64,000 nt of DNA from positions 1-64,000 of the forward strand of contig JAIVFJ010000256.1 of NCBI GenBank assembly GCA_025765615.1. Direction: 5' to 3'. Source of the DNA: Zopfochytrium polystomum (taxonomy: Eukaryota > Chytridiomycota > Chytridiomycetes > Chytridiales > Chytridiaceae). The notes beneath the pieces were generated by a model that was not told where the DNA came from, did no database searches, and was given only the letters and a program-made list of their open reading frames with translations. Every line of letters begins with the position of its first letter. Position 1 is the stretch's first letter. Shown one piece after another: positions 32,076-42,040 of this stretch. Both the position numbers and the translations under genes were made by a program.

Positions 32076-32219
32076 CTCAACTTCGTTTCGACAAATCTGC
32101 TTCGCAATTTTGGTTGTGCAAGGGGCATTTGAAACTGCCGATAAGGGCCAACCGTGATGACTTTATTGTCGGATTCTTTGAGAGTAAACGCGCTCTCATG
32201 CTGAATCAAAAGTCCACCA

Positions 32220-34334
32220 TCAACCCTTCAACCTCACCCACACAATCCCAGCAAGGGCAACTGCAGCAAGTGCTGCAATCCAGGTGCTATGACTCGGCTG
32301 TTGGGCCGTCCGCTTCGTTTGTCGGCGAACCGGCATGAGCTTCGGTGCCACTCCACCTTTAAGAACTGTTACCGCCTCTTTGCTGGCTCGGATACCCGAT
32401 TCGACCTTCCCAAATCGATGATGTTTAACAACCGGAAAAACTTTGGGGATTCTTTTGCCTCACCGCCCCATCCATGTATCCAATCCAGGCAGTGGCCGTT
32501 TCGGTTCCAGCAAAGAAAATATTGCCACCTAATGGGCGGCGCAACTCATTGTTATACAGAGATAGTGTACCAGGAGCCATGAAGCCAACTGGAGGTAAAA
32601 GAAGGAAAAGCAGTCAAGAACCGTTAGATGTTCATCTGACCAAAAAACCTGTGTCGTACTTGGACAACCACCGGTGAACTCTTCCTTCGTCCAGTCGTGC
32701 TCAATATATTCACGCGGTTGCGAAAATCGCTCATCTTTCAAAAGAAGCTGTAAGTGATCGAGCACCACCTGCTTCCTGTCTCTTTCTGGCAAATTAGACC
32801 AGAACTCGCCCTCAGTACTGTATTTCAACAATGTTCAGTATCAGTATCGTGCTTCCCTGCTATCCGCGTTACCTTGTCAGAAAGCATGTTATCGACCCGT
32901 AAGACTCGTCTTGGTCCGACGTATCGTAAGTCAGGCTAATTGGTCCGCAACAACTGATTGCTTCGCCAGAGATCCCTTGTTCGCGCCAAAACGGTTTATC
33001 GTATATGCAAATGGCCTGGAGTAGAACCCGTCAAAAGTTTCCGTTCAGCAACAGTTGATTGCATCGTTTACCTTGGAATAAAAACCCATTGCTGCAAGCT
33101 TTTGCGACAAGTGAATCTTCCTTGAAGAAAGCGACGGCGTCCAGCGAATCTTCACGTGCTGAGAGGGCGGAACAGCAAATATAACTGTTTTGGCTCTGAA
33201 TGGTGTCTCAGAGCCTTCGTCAAAATGTTTGTTAGCAGCGAAAGACCCAAAAACCGGGCGCGACTTGCACCTGCCACGAAAACTTTGATGATGCCATCCG
33301 TGGAGGACCGGTCAACGTGGGTCACAGGCGAGGAAAGGCGAAGCTGAAAGCTGTTCAGGCGACTCGCTAGCTTCAGAGAAATCGACTGCGCGCCTACGAC
33401 GACCGAAAAACGCATGAGGGATCCATTCAAGCAAATACTTTCCCGTACCGTCTTTCAATCTCATTTTCTGAGCGCCGCTGGTTTCCAGCAAAGTAAGAAT
33501 AGAACCGGCGCTTCTGGCAGCCTTTAGCAAAAACAGTAAGGACACCTCCTTCGGCTCTGCACCAACAAGAGTTCTTATGGTCACGTCCATCAGGTTTTTG
33601 CCAGCAGTTGTCCACATCGACTTTTGCATCCACGTCGCCATGCTCATACTATCCCACTCCTCCTCTCGAGCCGTGAAAGACTCCGCCGGATTTTCTATCA
33701 CGCCGGGAGAGAGCCGGCTCGCCATTCGGTCCAGCGCAGCAATCGCGAGGTGGGCGTCGACGAAGCCTGCCGGGGAGGTGGAAGGGAACGCGCCAGAGTA
33801 GGTGTCAATAGTGGAGTTATCCATTTGGATGGTGCTTTTTCCACTGTCGTATTGTTCCAAAGTCGTCAAGCCGAGCGACTTTACAAGGCAACCAATATTT
33901 GGTTGGATGTCGGGGTTGATCCATGTTCCGCCTGCGCAGGTCCTGGAGGTGAGTGACTAGTCGCAATAATGGATCAGCCCCACCTAAATCCACCCTAATC
34001 TTGTTTTCAGAGTCCAGAGTCTGCGTCAAGGTGCGGCCGCCAACACGATCGCGGGCTTCCAGCACGAGAACGGCAAGGCCTGTGTGCGGAAGAAGCATTC
34101 AGTGGTAGAGTCCGACATGGTGAGGACGATCGCGCGTCTGCAAGTCTGCTCGCCTTCATCCAGGCAGCGCGTCGCAGCGGTCAACCCGGATATTCCCGCC
34201 CCGATCACGATGGTCTGCGATGCAGCGATGCAATATGTCAGATTTCTACTCAGCAGCCAGTTGTGTAATGTCAGCAAGTGGTGGAGTTGACTCACATCGA
34301 CAAGCGCGCCCTCACTTCTTCCGTCGATCGTCAT
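32220..34334 (-). CDS. Flavin monoamine oxidase with C-terminal membrane anchor
   Basis: Ten exons: 34296-34334, 34154-34214, 33984-34079, 33443-33931, 33271-33393, 33072-33184, 32873-33015, 32660-32817, 32464-32588 and 32220-32405. They total 511 codons including the stop, the length of animal MAO-A/B. Seen in order are the FAD-binding TIVIGAGISGLTAATRC and VLVLEARDRVGGRT, GGTWINP, VPPSQHVKIRW, YDKPFWREQGISGEAIS, the Cys in FTGGCP (the position of the FAD-linked Cys in MAO), and GNIFFAGTETATAWIGYMDG. A terminal hydrophobic STWIAALAAVALAGIVWV would anchor it, probably in the outer mitochondrial membrane. It would oxidise amines to aldehydes. Intron 2 uses a GC donor (34152-34153) and intron 4 a GA donor (GAAAGT at 33442), both with AG acceptors. 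The frame is intact only if both are spliced. Confidence 0.85.
33441..33442 (-). other. GA splice donor in the monoamine oxidase gene
   Basis: The intron running from 33442 down to 33394 begins GAAAGT instead of GTAAGT and ends GTCGTAG. The flanking exons join as DGTG then AQSISLKL in the correct phase. The intron at 34153-34080 begins GCGAGC and ends CACACAG. Confidence 0.6.
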
Positions 34335-34831
34335 TTCCTGAAAATTGTGGACAGAATGGAAAGTGTCCCGACGACACCCAAGGGGTTTGTCGGTCTCAAA
34401 GTGACAATTTAAATGTACAGATCTTGCTGTGTTATTTGTCGCCTGTTGCAGTAGATCGCTCGTTCGATAATAATAACAATATTCTTGCCGACAGAAACGG
34501 GAGCGAACTTCCCGTTTCCCCACGGCGTGGATAGGGGTCCTTAAGTCGCCGAACTGAGGTCCGCGGTCGCTGCGTCTAATCAGCCGGCTGCTCTTAATTT
34601 CGCAGTCCAACTGGCACCGTGAATGCTAATCGGTGGCAAAGGTGCCTGGAACGAACGCTTTCGCTCTGGCCCTGTGACCCTGTGACTGAGTGCAAAAGCA
34701 TCACGAAACGAACCCATCTTGTTGCGTTGTTGGGTTGTTGGCCTGACCTTTGTTTGTTTGCTCGTGCCACCCGCCGCCAAGTCACCATTTGGGCACAGTC
34801 ACAAGTAACGAGACGCTCGCTCCTTGCCACC
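34335..34831. other. Divergent promoter region between MAO and the UBX-LRR gene
   Basis: About 500 bp separate the two divergent starts. No gene or clear TATA box was recognised. Confidence 0.35.
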
Positions 34832-37800
34832 ATGACCACCGAGCGCAGTCCCGCCCAGGATGAACTGCTCGCCCAACTGCTAGCCTTGGGTTTCGACCTT
34901 CCGCGCTGTCAACAGGTGAGTGACCGGGCTGGGGTCGTCAACATCGCCCGCAGATCTGACACGATAAGGGGCGGGGGCTTTCAGGCAATCATCTCGTGGA
35001 TTTAATTCTGTTGACGAAGCCGCGGCATTCATCCTGGATATCGAGTCTGGTGCGATGCAAGTTGACCCCCATGACTTGCATCGCGGACCAGTCCTTGCTT
35101 TGAATCCACTCCGGTCAACCGATTCAACACCACCTCGCTTCCCTGATCAATCTACTTCATCATCGGACCCTTCACCAGAGGTACTTTTCGATAGAGATTG
35201 TTCGCATTATTGACCCACAACCCACCTGTTAGCTCAAGAGCCGGTACAAAGAGTCTCGAGCCGATTACTTTGATCTTGCGGCGAAAAAGGAGCTCGAGTT
35301 GGCCATTAAGCGAAAAGCCAACGACAAAGACTCGAAGCGAAGAGTATTGGAGCAGATTCGGGAAGATAGGGAGAAGCAGCGGTTAAAACGAGCAGCAGAA
35401 CGGGGCGAGTTACCAGAACCACCGCAAGTACAACAATCGACCTCGGCTCAGCCGGTAAGCACCTCCATCCAAGCGAATGCACAGTTATCTCACATCGGCC
35501 TGAATCGCAGGCCTCGACAAAATCAGCGACCACCGCCCAACCACCCAGTTCGTTTGAAAATACGACCGCTACCATTCAGATACGGCTTCCTTCCGGTCGC
35601 GCCTTGCGGACACGGCTTCCAGCTTCCACCAAACTGGGGCATATATTTGAATACGTCGCGTCGGAGACATCCGCTCCTGGGACGCTTCATGTCGACCGAG
35701 TCGCCGGCGCAGCGAAAACGGGTCGCGGGCTGCTGCTCGCTTTTCCAAAGAGGCTTTTTGCAGAAGAATCGTCGGATGCAGACTTAACAATTGGAGAAGC
35801 CGGGCTTGCTCCTAGCGCATCCTTGAATTTAGTGAAGGCTGCTCCACCAGAGCAACCGCCACCCCCCGCCGGCGGAACTCCTTCCCAATACACTGCCCAG
35901 ACAATCGGCCTCTGAGGAGGATTCGCCTGCAAGCGAACCGAGCCAGCGTGAGGACTCTGAGATGGCTGAAGACGGCGAGAGTGAAGACGAGCCAACCGAA
36001 GGCGATGAAACGGTCCGCGCACTTCCATTCCCATTTCCTCGCGCTCCTCTTGGAGGCGATGGCGGTGGCGCCGGTAGCTGGGGTAGGGGCCAACGCATTA
36101 GTGATACTCATGCCGACCCTGCTCCTCCTGAACCTGAGAACCCACCTGCTGGTAAGGTGCTTATCGCCGCAAGCGAGTATTATATAACAATTAGAATTTC
36201 AGTACCGAGGCCAGCCCCGCCACGGGTACGTCCTGGGGGGCCTGGATGGCCTGGACGTGGTCGACCCAATCCCTTTCCTCCCAATCCTCACCCGTTCGGC
36301 CCCGCTCCTCCGTTCGGTGTTCTACCTCCTTTCGCAGGACCAAGCCACCGCGTTCGAAATGAACCTGAACGGCAACAAGCTGCTGCGGATTCGATGGATA
36401 TTGCCGAAGCGAGTGGTACGTATTTGCGTAATGGCAGCCCGATTGCTCATCAAATTATGCAGTCACCCGCGCCTCCAGGCTGGACGCGATTTCTAGGGCT
36501 GCTGCCAACATTGCACCAAGCCCTCAGCCGTCTCCGAAGTCCATAAAGGTTGTCCGTGAACCCCCAAAGCTGCTTGACCTCACTATGCATTGCGTAGCTG
36601 GTGAGCCTTTCCATCTATTGCTACAGTAGTTATTTAATTTTTGGTAGGCCTCATAACAAACCCAGAAGTTCCCTCGAAAGTTCTATCTAAGCTCAAATAT
36701 GTCGGAACTGACTTGGCCGAGCGAATCGTTCAAACGCTCATGTCCAAACGATTGTTAGACTCCTACTCACTTGGGAGAATGCACAGTTGGTAAGCTTTGA
36801 ATCATTCTTGAAGAAATACATGATTGATTTCGATCCCTATCGCGAAGCCCATTAAGCGTGCTGAATATGGACGCCTACCCACTGATGACGGATTCACTTT
36901 TGGAAAAGATTATCACCCTTCACTGGACGACCTTGTCGAAACTGAGTCTTCGAAGTTGCACTTACTTGACTGATGTCGGCTTCTCCGGGATCCAGCGTAA
37001 GCGCTGTGCAGGAACTGGGTCTCAGAGTTATTAAAAGTATTTTCGCCCCAGATTGCAGAACATTGACTCACCTTGATGTGTCATCTTGCAAAGTTACGGA
37101 TGCAATTGTGCCTTTTATTGCAGGTGAGGGCGAAAAATGCTTGCGAAGACTAAGGCATGGTTGAACGCAGGTTTGCAGTGCCTTGAGCATTTGAATCTCT
37201 CAAGGACGAAAATTTCGTCGGATGGTGTCCGCGCTATAGCGAAAGGGAGTTCAGGGACCATTTCCGAATTGATTCTTTCGCACTGCGTCAACTTGACAGA
37301 TAATACGTTGTTGGTGGATTTACAAGGTGAGTTCGCATATGGCTTTTCTTTGCGCCGGACCACGGCTGATTTTTCCGTTGAAGTTCTCAGCAACTTGGCC
37401 ATCTTGAATATCTCGTCATCCCCTGTGAAAGCTCCGTTTATTCCTCCGCCTGCTACCGCTTTCCGCGCGCTCGAAGTATTCGAAGCAGCCCACACTAACA
37501 TCACGGATGATGATCTTCGATGCTTTGTGAGCGGATTATCCATGCTTCGAGTTTTCGACGTTTCAAGCTCTCGTTCCGTGACATCTGCCGGCTTTACGTT
37601 GGGTGTGCAGCTCATGCGCGAACCTTTCGACGCTGAAAGTGGCACCAATCGAACCTGAAGCAGACGCGGCCGTCGCAAGAGTCCTGCTTGTTGTGGGGTC
37701 AAAGAAGAAATTGCCGCTAGAAGCACTGGACCTAGCTGGGTTTTCCGTCACGGACGAGGCCCTCGGCGAGACGCTTTCCGGATTCAATGAAACGTTCGTG

Positions 37801-38514
37801 ATCAAAACCCGTTTGCCCAGTGTTTAATTGATGTGTGATTCGATTCGTCTGAAATGGTTCATTCTCCAGGTTGATGGTGCTACGACTCTCGGGAAACAAA
37901 ATTACCGACGAAGGGCTCTCACATTTGAAAGACTTGAAGAATTTGACGGAGCTCTACCTTGACCGCACTCTCATAACTGATGCGATCTTTTCTCACATCA
38001 AAGGTTCGACGAGCTTGTTCACCGGTCAATGACTTTGAGGGGCTCACGGAAATTTCTTTCAGATTTGCGCCACCTGGAAGTTTTGTCGCTCGCAGAAACT
38101 GGCGTAACGGACGCGTTCCTCCGCAAGATGGGAACAGGCGACATATGCAAGTCTCTTAAGCGACTCAACCTCGCCCGGACCGTCGTTTCAGACGAGGGTA
38201 TCGCTGGTCTTCCTGGTAATTCCGAATTTTGTACTCTTCTTTGTTCTGTCGCCTGGCTTCTTCCCGGCCCCTTGTTTGCACTCCAGCAAAACTCCTATTT
38301 ATCTCTGCCCTAATCACCAACTCAATTTTTGGCAGCCATGGAGCAGCTAGCCGCAATCACATTGGACCAAACCGAAGTTACCGCGGCAGCGAGCGGGCCC
38401 ACCCTGTGGGATGTACGGAAATTTCCCTTGTTGAAGCAGGTGCGCTTTCCGGTGGTGGTCGCAACGCCCGAGAACCCGGACGGGGACGAGGAGGACGGAG
38501 ACGGTGGTTTCTGA
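34832..38514 (+). CDS. UBA-UBX-leucine-rich-repeat fusion protein
   Basis: A chain of about 15 exons. The N-terminus is a UBA-like helix bundle (LLALGFDLPRCQQ, then NSVDEAAAFIL), followed by a charged coiled coil (KRRVLEQIREDREKQRLKR) of the kind that precedes UBX domains. The UBX domain follows (TTATIQIRLPSGRALRTRLP, then LTIGEAGLAPSASLNL). A Pro-rich acidic linker leads to at least ten leucine-rich repeats of the AMN1/RNI type, for example LTHLDVSSCKVTDAIVPFI, LEHLNLSRTKISSDGVRAI and LRLSGNKITDEGLSHL. UBX proteins are Cdc48/p97 cofactors, and LRRs of this kind occur in ubiquitin-ligase adaptors, so a link to ubiquitin-dependent degradation is plausible. Three single extra bases break the frame: in AA at 34987-34988, C6 at 35862-35867 and GGG at 37601-37603. 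All splice sites considered are GT..AG. Confidence 0.75.
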
Positions 38515-38700
38515 GTGTGCGCGTGGACAGAAAAATGTGTTTCCGTGGGGTGTGTTGCTCGGAATCCAAATAAAGCAAGCCGCCCAAACAACCCCAGAAA
38601 GCACCAACAACTGGGCTTCATCCCCATTCGGTGGTGTGGAGGGAGTGTGGCGGACCTGGACGCGAATTACTTCGGAGAAAGCCAAAACACAAAAAAACCA

Positions 38701-41540
38701 TTATATTTTCTTTGCGCTTTCGTCCGCATCCTTCCCTTCCTTCTCCTTCTCGCGCGCGGCGGCCGCCGCTTCCCCTTGCCCCTGGTACATCTCGCAAATG
38801 GCCAATATCTCGGGCAAGCTGACAAACCCGTCGCCGTCCGTGTCGAGCCGCTTCACAATCTTTGTGATGCGCTCGTCGCCCGGGTGGTCGCGGAGTACCT
38901 GCAGCGCGTGCTCGAGTTCGGCGACCGTCAGCCGACCTTCCGAGTCCGGCCGGATCGTCGCGCCGGCCGCGGCGGCCGTGCCCTCGCCTGCGCCTGCACC
39001 GCCACCGCCGCCGCCGGCCGCCGATGCGGACGCGGGCTCGTACTGGGCGATTTCGGCCTCGATCTTTTCGATCATGCGGTTGACGCGGTCCGAGACGGAG
39101 CGCGCGGCTTTGAAGGCGGGCTTTTGCGTGAGCTGCTGGAGTTCCTCGACGTCCTGGTTTTTTTTGTTTTTTTTTTTTCAGTTCGGGGTGGTAAATGTAA
39201 GGCGTCTCTCACCTCTTTGTACTCTTTGACCTCCTCTTTCAATTCCGAAAGCTGCTCCTTCACGTTCGCCACGGCGGACTCGGAAGCCATGATCTTGATC
39301 GCCTCCCCGAGCTCTTTGAACTGGGCTTCGGAGATGGGGTCGAGCTCCTCCTCAGAAGACTTGATAAGGTTCGGAACCGAGCCGCCAGCCGGCTGCACAA
39401 ACGGAGAGATCAGGCGCGTGGCGAGGAACGAAAGGCTCAGTAGATTCGAAAATTACTTACAATGGCGCTGCTTGCTGGAACGATGGGTGTTGCTGTGGCG
39501 CCGACGATTCCTTTTTTGGTGGCGGCCTGGATCTGCGAGTTTTTTCGACGAAAGCCACTTAGCACAAAAAACAAAGGAAATACCAAAGGATTAAACGGTT
39601 CCGAGTGCCCGTACCTGTTCCTGCTCCAGTTCGGTCTTGATGAGTTCCTCCTGCTCTTTGAGGACATCGAGCCGCTGCTGGTAGGTCGCGGGTACCGGCA
39701 ACGTCAGCAATCTGCAGCTTCGCCTCGTTCACGACCTCGTCTGGCAAGCTAGACAAGGTCGCCTGCAGGGACGCCGCGCTGCCCTTCAGGGCCTCGTCCA
39801 CGTTGGCCGGAATCTTTTCGGAAATGACAAAGGCCCTCGACAGCACCAACAGCGTCGACGGGACGTGGTGTTTGATGTGGAGCTCCAGCCACTGGTTGAG
39901 TTCTGACTTTAAGCGCGCGGGGCTCACGCCGACAGTGCGAATGCCGCGGGACTGGCAGATCTGCTGGATTTCAGGCAGGGTGAGCGAATCGACGCCTTCG
40001 CGAAGGATTTGCTGATCGTCGGCCTGGAGGTAGCGGAGCCGCGTGTCGATTTGATGGCGGAGGTAGTTGTCGGTTCCAAAGGCCGAGAGGTTCATGTAAC
40101 GAGCCATAGAAATCAATTGCGGCCGAGACAGGTTGTTTAGCGTCAGCTCGTCCCCAAATTTCTTGGCCACTCGCAGGATTTCTTCCGTTGGGGCTTGAAT
40201 GCCAGTTGCTCTGTACTGTGCGTACGTGTAAGAGAATAAAGGTGCGTTCTGATTCAAAGACGGAACACTTTACAGTCGAGAAGAATTCAGTGAACTCTTG
40301 GGCACTCTTGGCCTTGGAACTTCCTGAAACGGCCACGTCGGCAACAGTGTCTTGCAAGAACTTGGCCATTTCAAGGCGCACTTTCAGCAGCTTCTGCCGT
40401 TTTTCCTCCTGGGCAAGTGCAGGTGGCCAACGCGGTGGTGGTCAGAAGGAGTTTTGCGGGAGATCATAACAAAAGATATTGCCGAGACTCCCTCACCACT
40501 TGGCTCTTGCTTTCGAAAGTGCTTGGGAGCATATTCGGGAACAAGTACAAAAGGAAGGGGAGCGCGAGCTCCATAAACGGCACCACCAAAATAATGATCA
40601 CTGGCACCAGCCTAAGCAAGTCTCCGACGGTGCGTTTAAGCTGGCGATCCTCTCGACGCGTCAGCGTTTCACCCCGTAGTAGTTTACGAATGAGGCGTAA
40701 TGAAATGGACGTCTCGGCGCCTAGGAGTTTGAGGCCGTGCCAGTAATGAAGCGCTTCCTCTTTCACCCGGTCCCAAAGTGGCTTTTTCGGAGCAACCGCC
40801 GCGGAAACCGCAGCGACTGGCGCGGTTGCAACGATCGGCACTGCAGGGGTGTTCACGGCTGATGTGGTCGTTGACACCGCCGCGGGTGTGGCGACTCCGG
40901 CTGCTGCCGCTGCGGGTTTAGGCTCCTTTCCGGAATCCGCTTCCGCCGCTGCCTGCTGCTGCTGTTCGAGCTTTTCCTGCTGCAGCTCCTCCTTTACCTC
41001 CCTGATCACCTTTTCCACCGGAGTCTCTGGCTTGATCGGAGGAGGAGGAGGAGGAGGCGAGGGCGGTGGCGGCGACGAATCCAAACCGCGTGCGGCCGCT
41101 GCTGCTGGTGGTGGCGACGACGGCGTTGGCGGCGTCGGGATGGGGGCAGAGGAGATCGAATACGCCCTGATCATGATCGAGGCGACTCTACTGTGCACTG
41201 ATCTCGGCCGCGCATCGATCGCAGGGAAGCGGTACGTTGGAGCTGGAAGAAGTGGAAGAAGGCTGGACGCGCCCTGTTGTCGGAGCCGAAGCCGAACACC
41301 AGCGAGAAGTCCATCAGTTGGCAGCGGCACCGCCAGCGAGGAGGTTGAGGGCGCGGCGGATAAGGGGAGTGAGGCGGCGGCGGCGGCGGCACGGTGAGCG
41401 GGGTTGCGAACGGAGGAGCAGGAGGAAGAGGAGGATGAGAGGCGGCCCGCTGCTGCTGATCGCCACGCGGACGACGACGACGCCACCAGAGCCGACGCGC
41501 ACTTCGACCGGGACCTCGCGGAAGAGCACGACGACAGCAT
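38701..41540 (-). CDS. mdm38: LETM1-family mitochondrial inner-membrane protein
   Basis: This is a mitochondrial ion-exchange and ribosome-binding protein (Mdm38/LETM1 family). The start at 41540 opens a long Ser/Ala-rich presequence. A Pro-rich stretch follows, then the conserved LWDRVKEEALHYWHGLKLLGAE, the membrane segment (LVPVIIILVVPFMELALPFLLYLFP) and the LETM1 ribosome-binding-like core (LNNLSRPQLISMARYMNL, then NYLRHQI, then LREGVDSLTLPEIQQICQSRGIR). Coiled coils lie toward the C-terminus (QQRLDVLKEQEELIKTELEQ), with an EF-hand near the end (DTDGDGFVSLPEI). There are about seven exons with canonical introns. One extra base in the three-base run at 39690-39692 shifts the frame between IADVAGT and ATYQQRLDVL. 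Otherwise the gene is complete, and the EF-hand retains its Asp/Gly ligands. Confidence 0.88.
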
Positions 41541-42040
41541 TTTTTATTTTTATTTTATTTTTATTTTTTTCTCCTTTGCTTTTTTTTTTCTTTTTTTTTT
41601 TCTTCCTTTGTTTGTCTTATGATTCTCGTTGCATTATAGCGATTTTCTCTTTTTTATTATTATTAATAATATTGATATTATTGTTTTTTTATTTTGCAAC
41701 AGAGAGAACGACCTTCTGCCTTCCGCCACCGCCGAACAGTATCAGACAAACATTTATTTATTTACGCTGGCTGCTGCGCTACAAGTTCCCGAGGGGAGGC
41801 TCTTTCCTTCCGAGTCATTACGCCAGCGGCTGATTGACTGGCTACTCACAACAATCATGTTTCAGATCCACTTCTTCTTCACTTAATTCGCCCAAAAACA
41901 AGAAGGGTGCACACAGGATGACGAGCCAAGCTGGTGACAGGACAATGAAAATATGGACCAACAAACGAACAAAAAAAAAAAAAAAAAAAAAAAAAACCGG
42001 AATCGAAAACGAAAGCGCAAGATCTGTCCAAACGCGAGCG
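41541..42040. other. AT-rich intergenic region between LETM1 and chitin synthase
   Basis: T-rich runs at about 41539-41700 lie upstream of LETM1. A run of about 26 A residues is found at 41971-41996. No gene was recognised. Confidence 0.5.
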
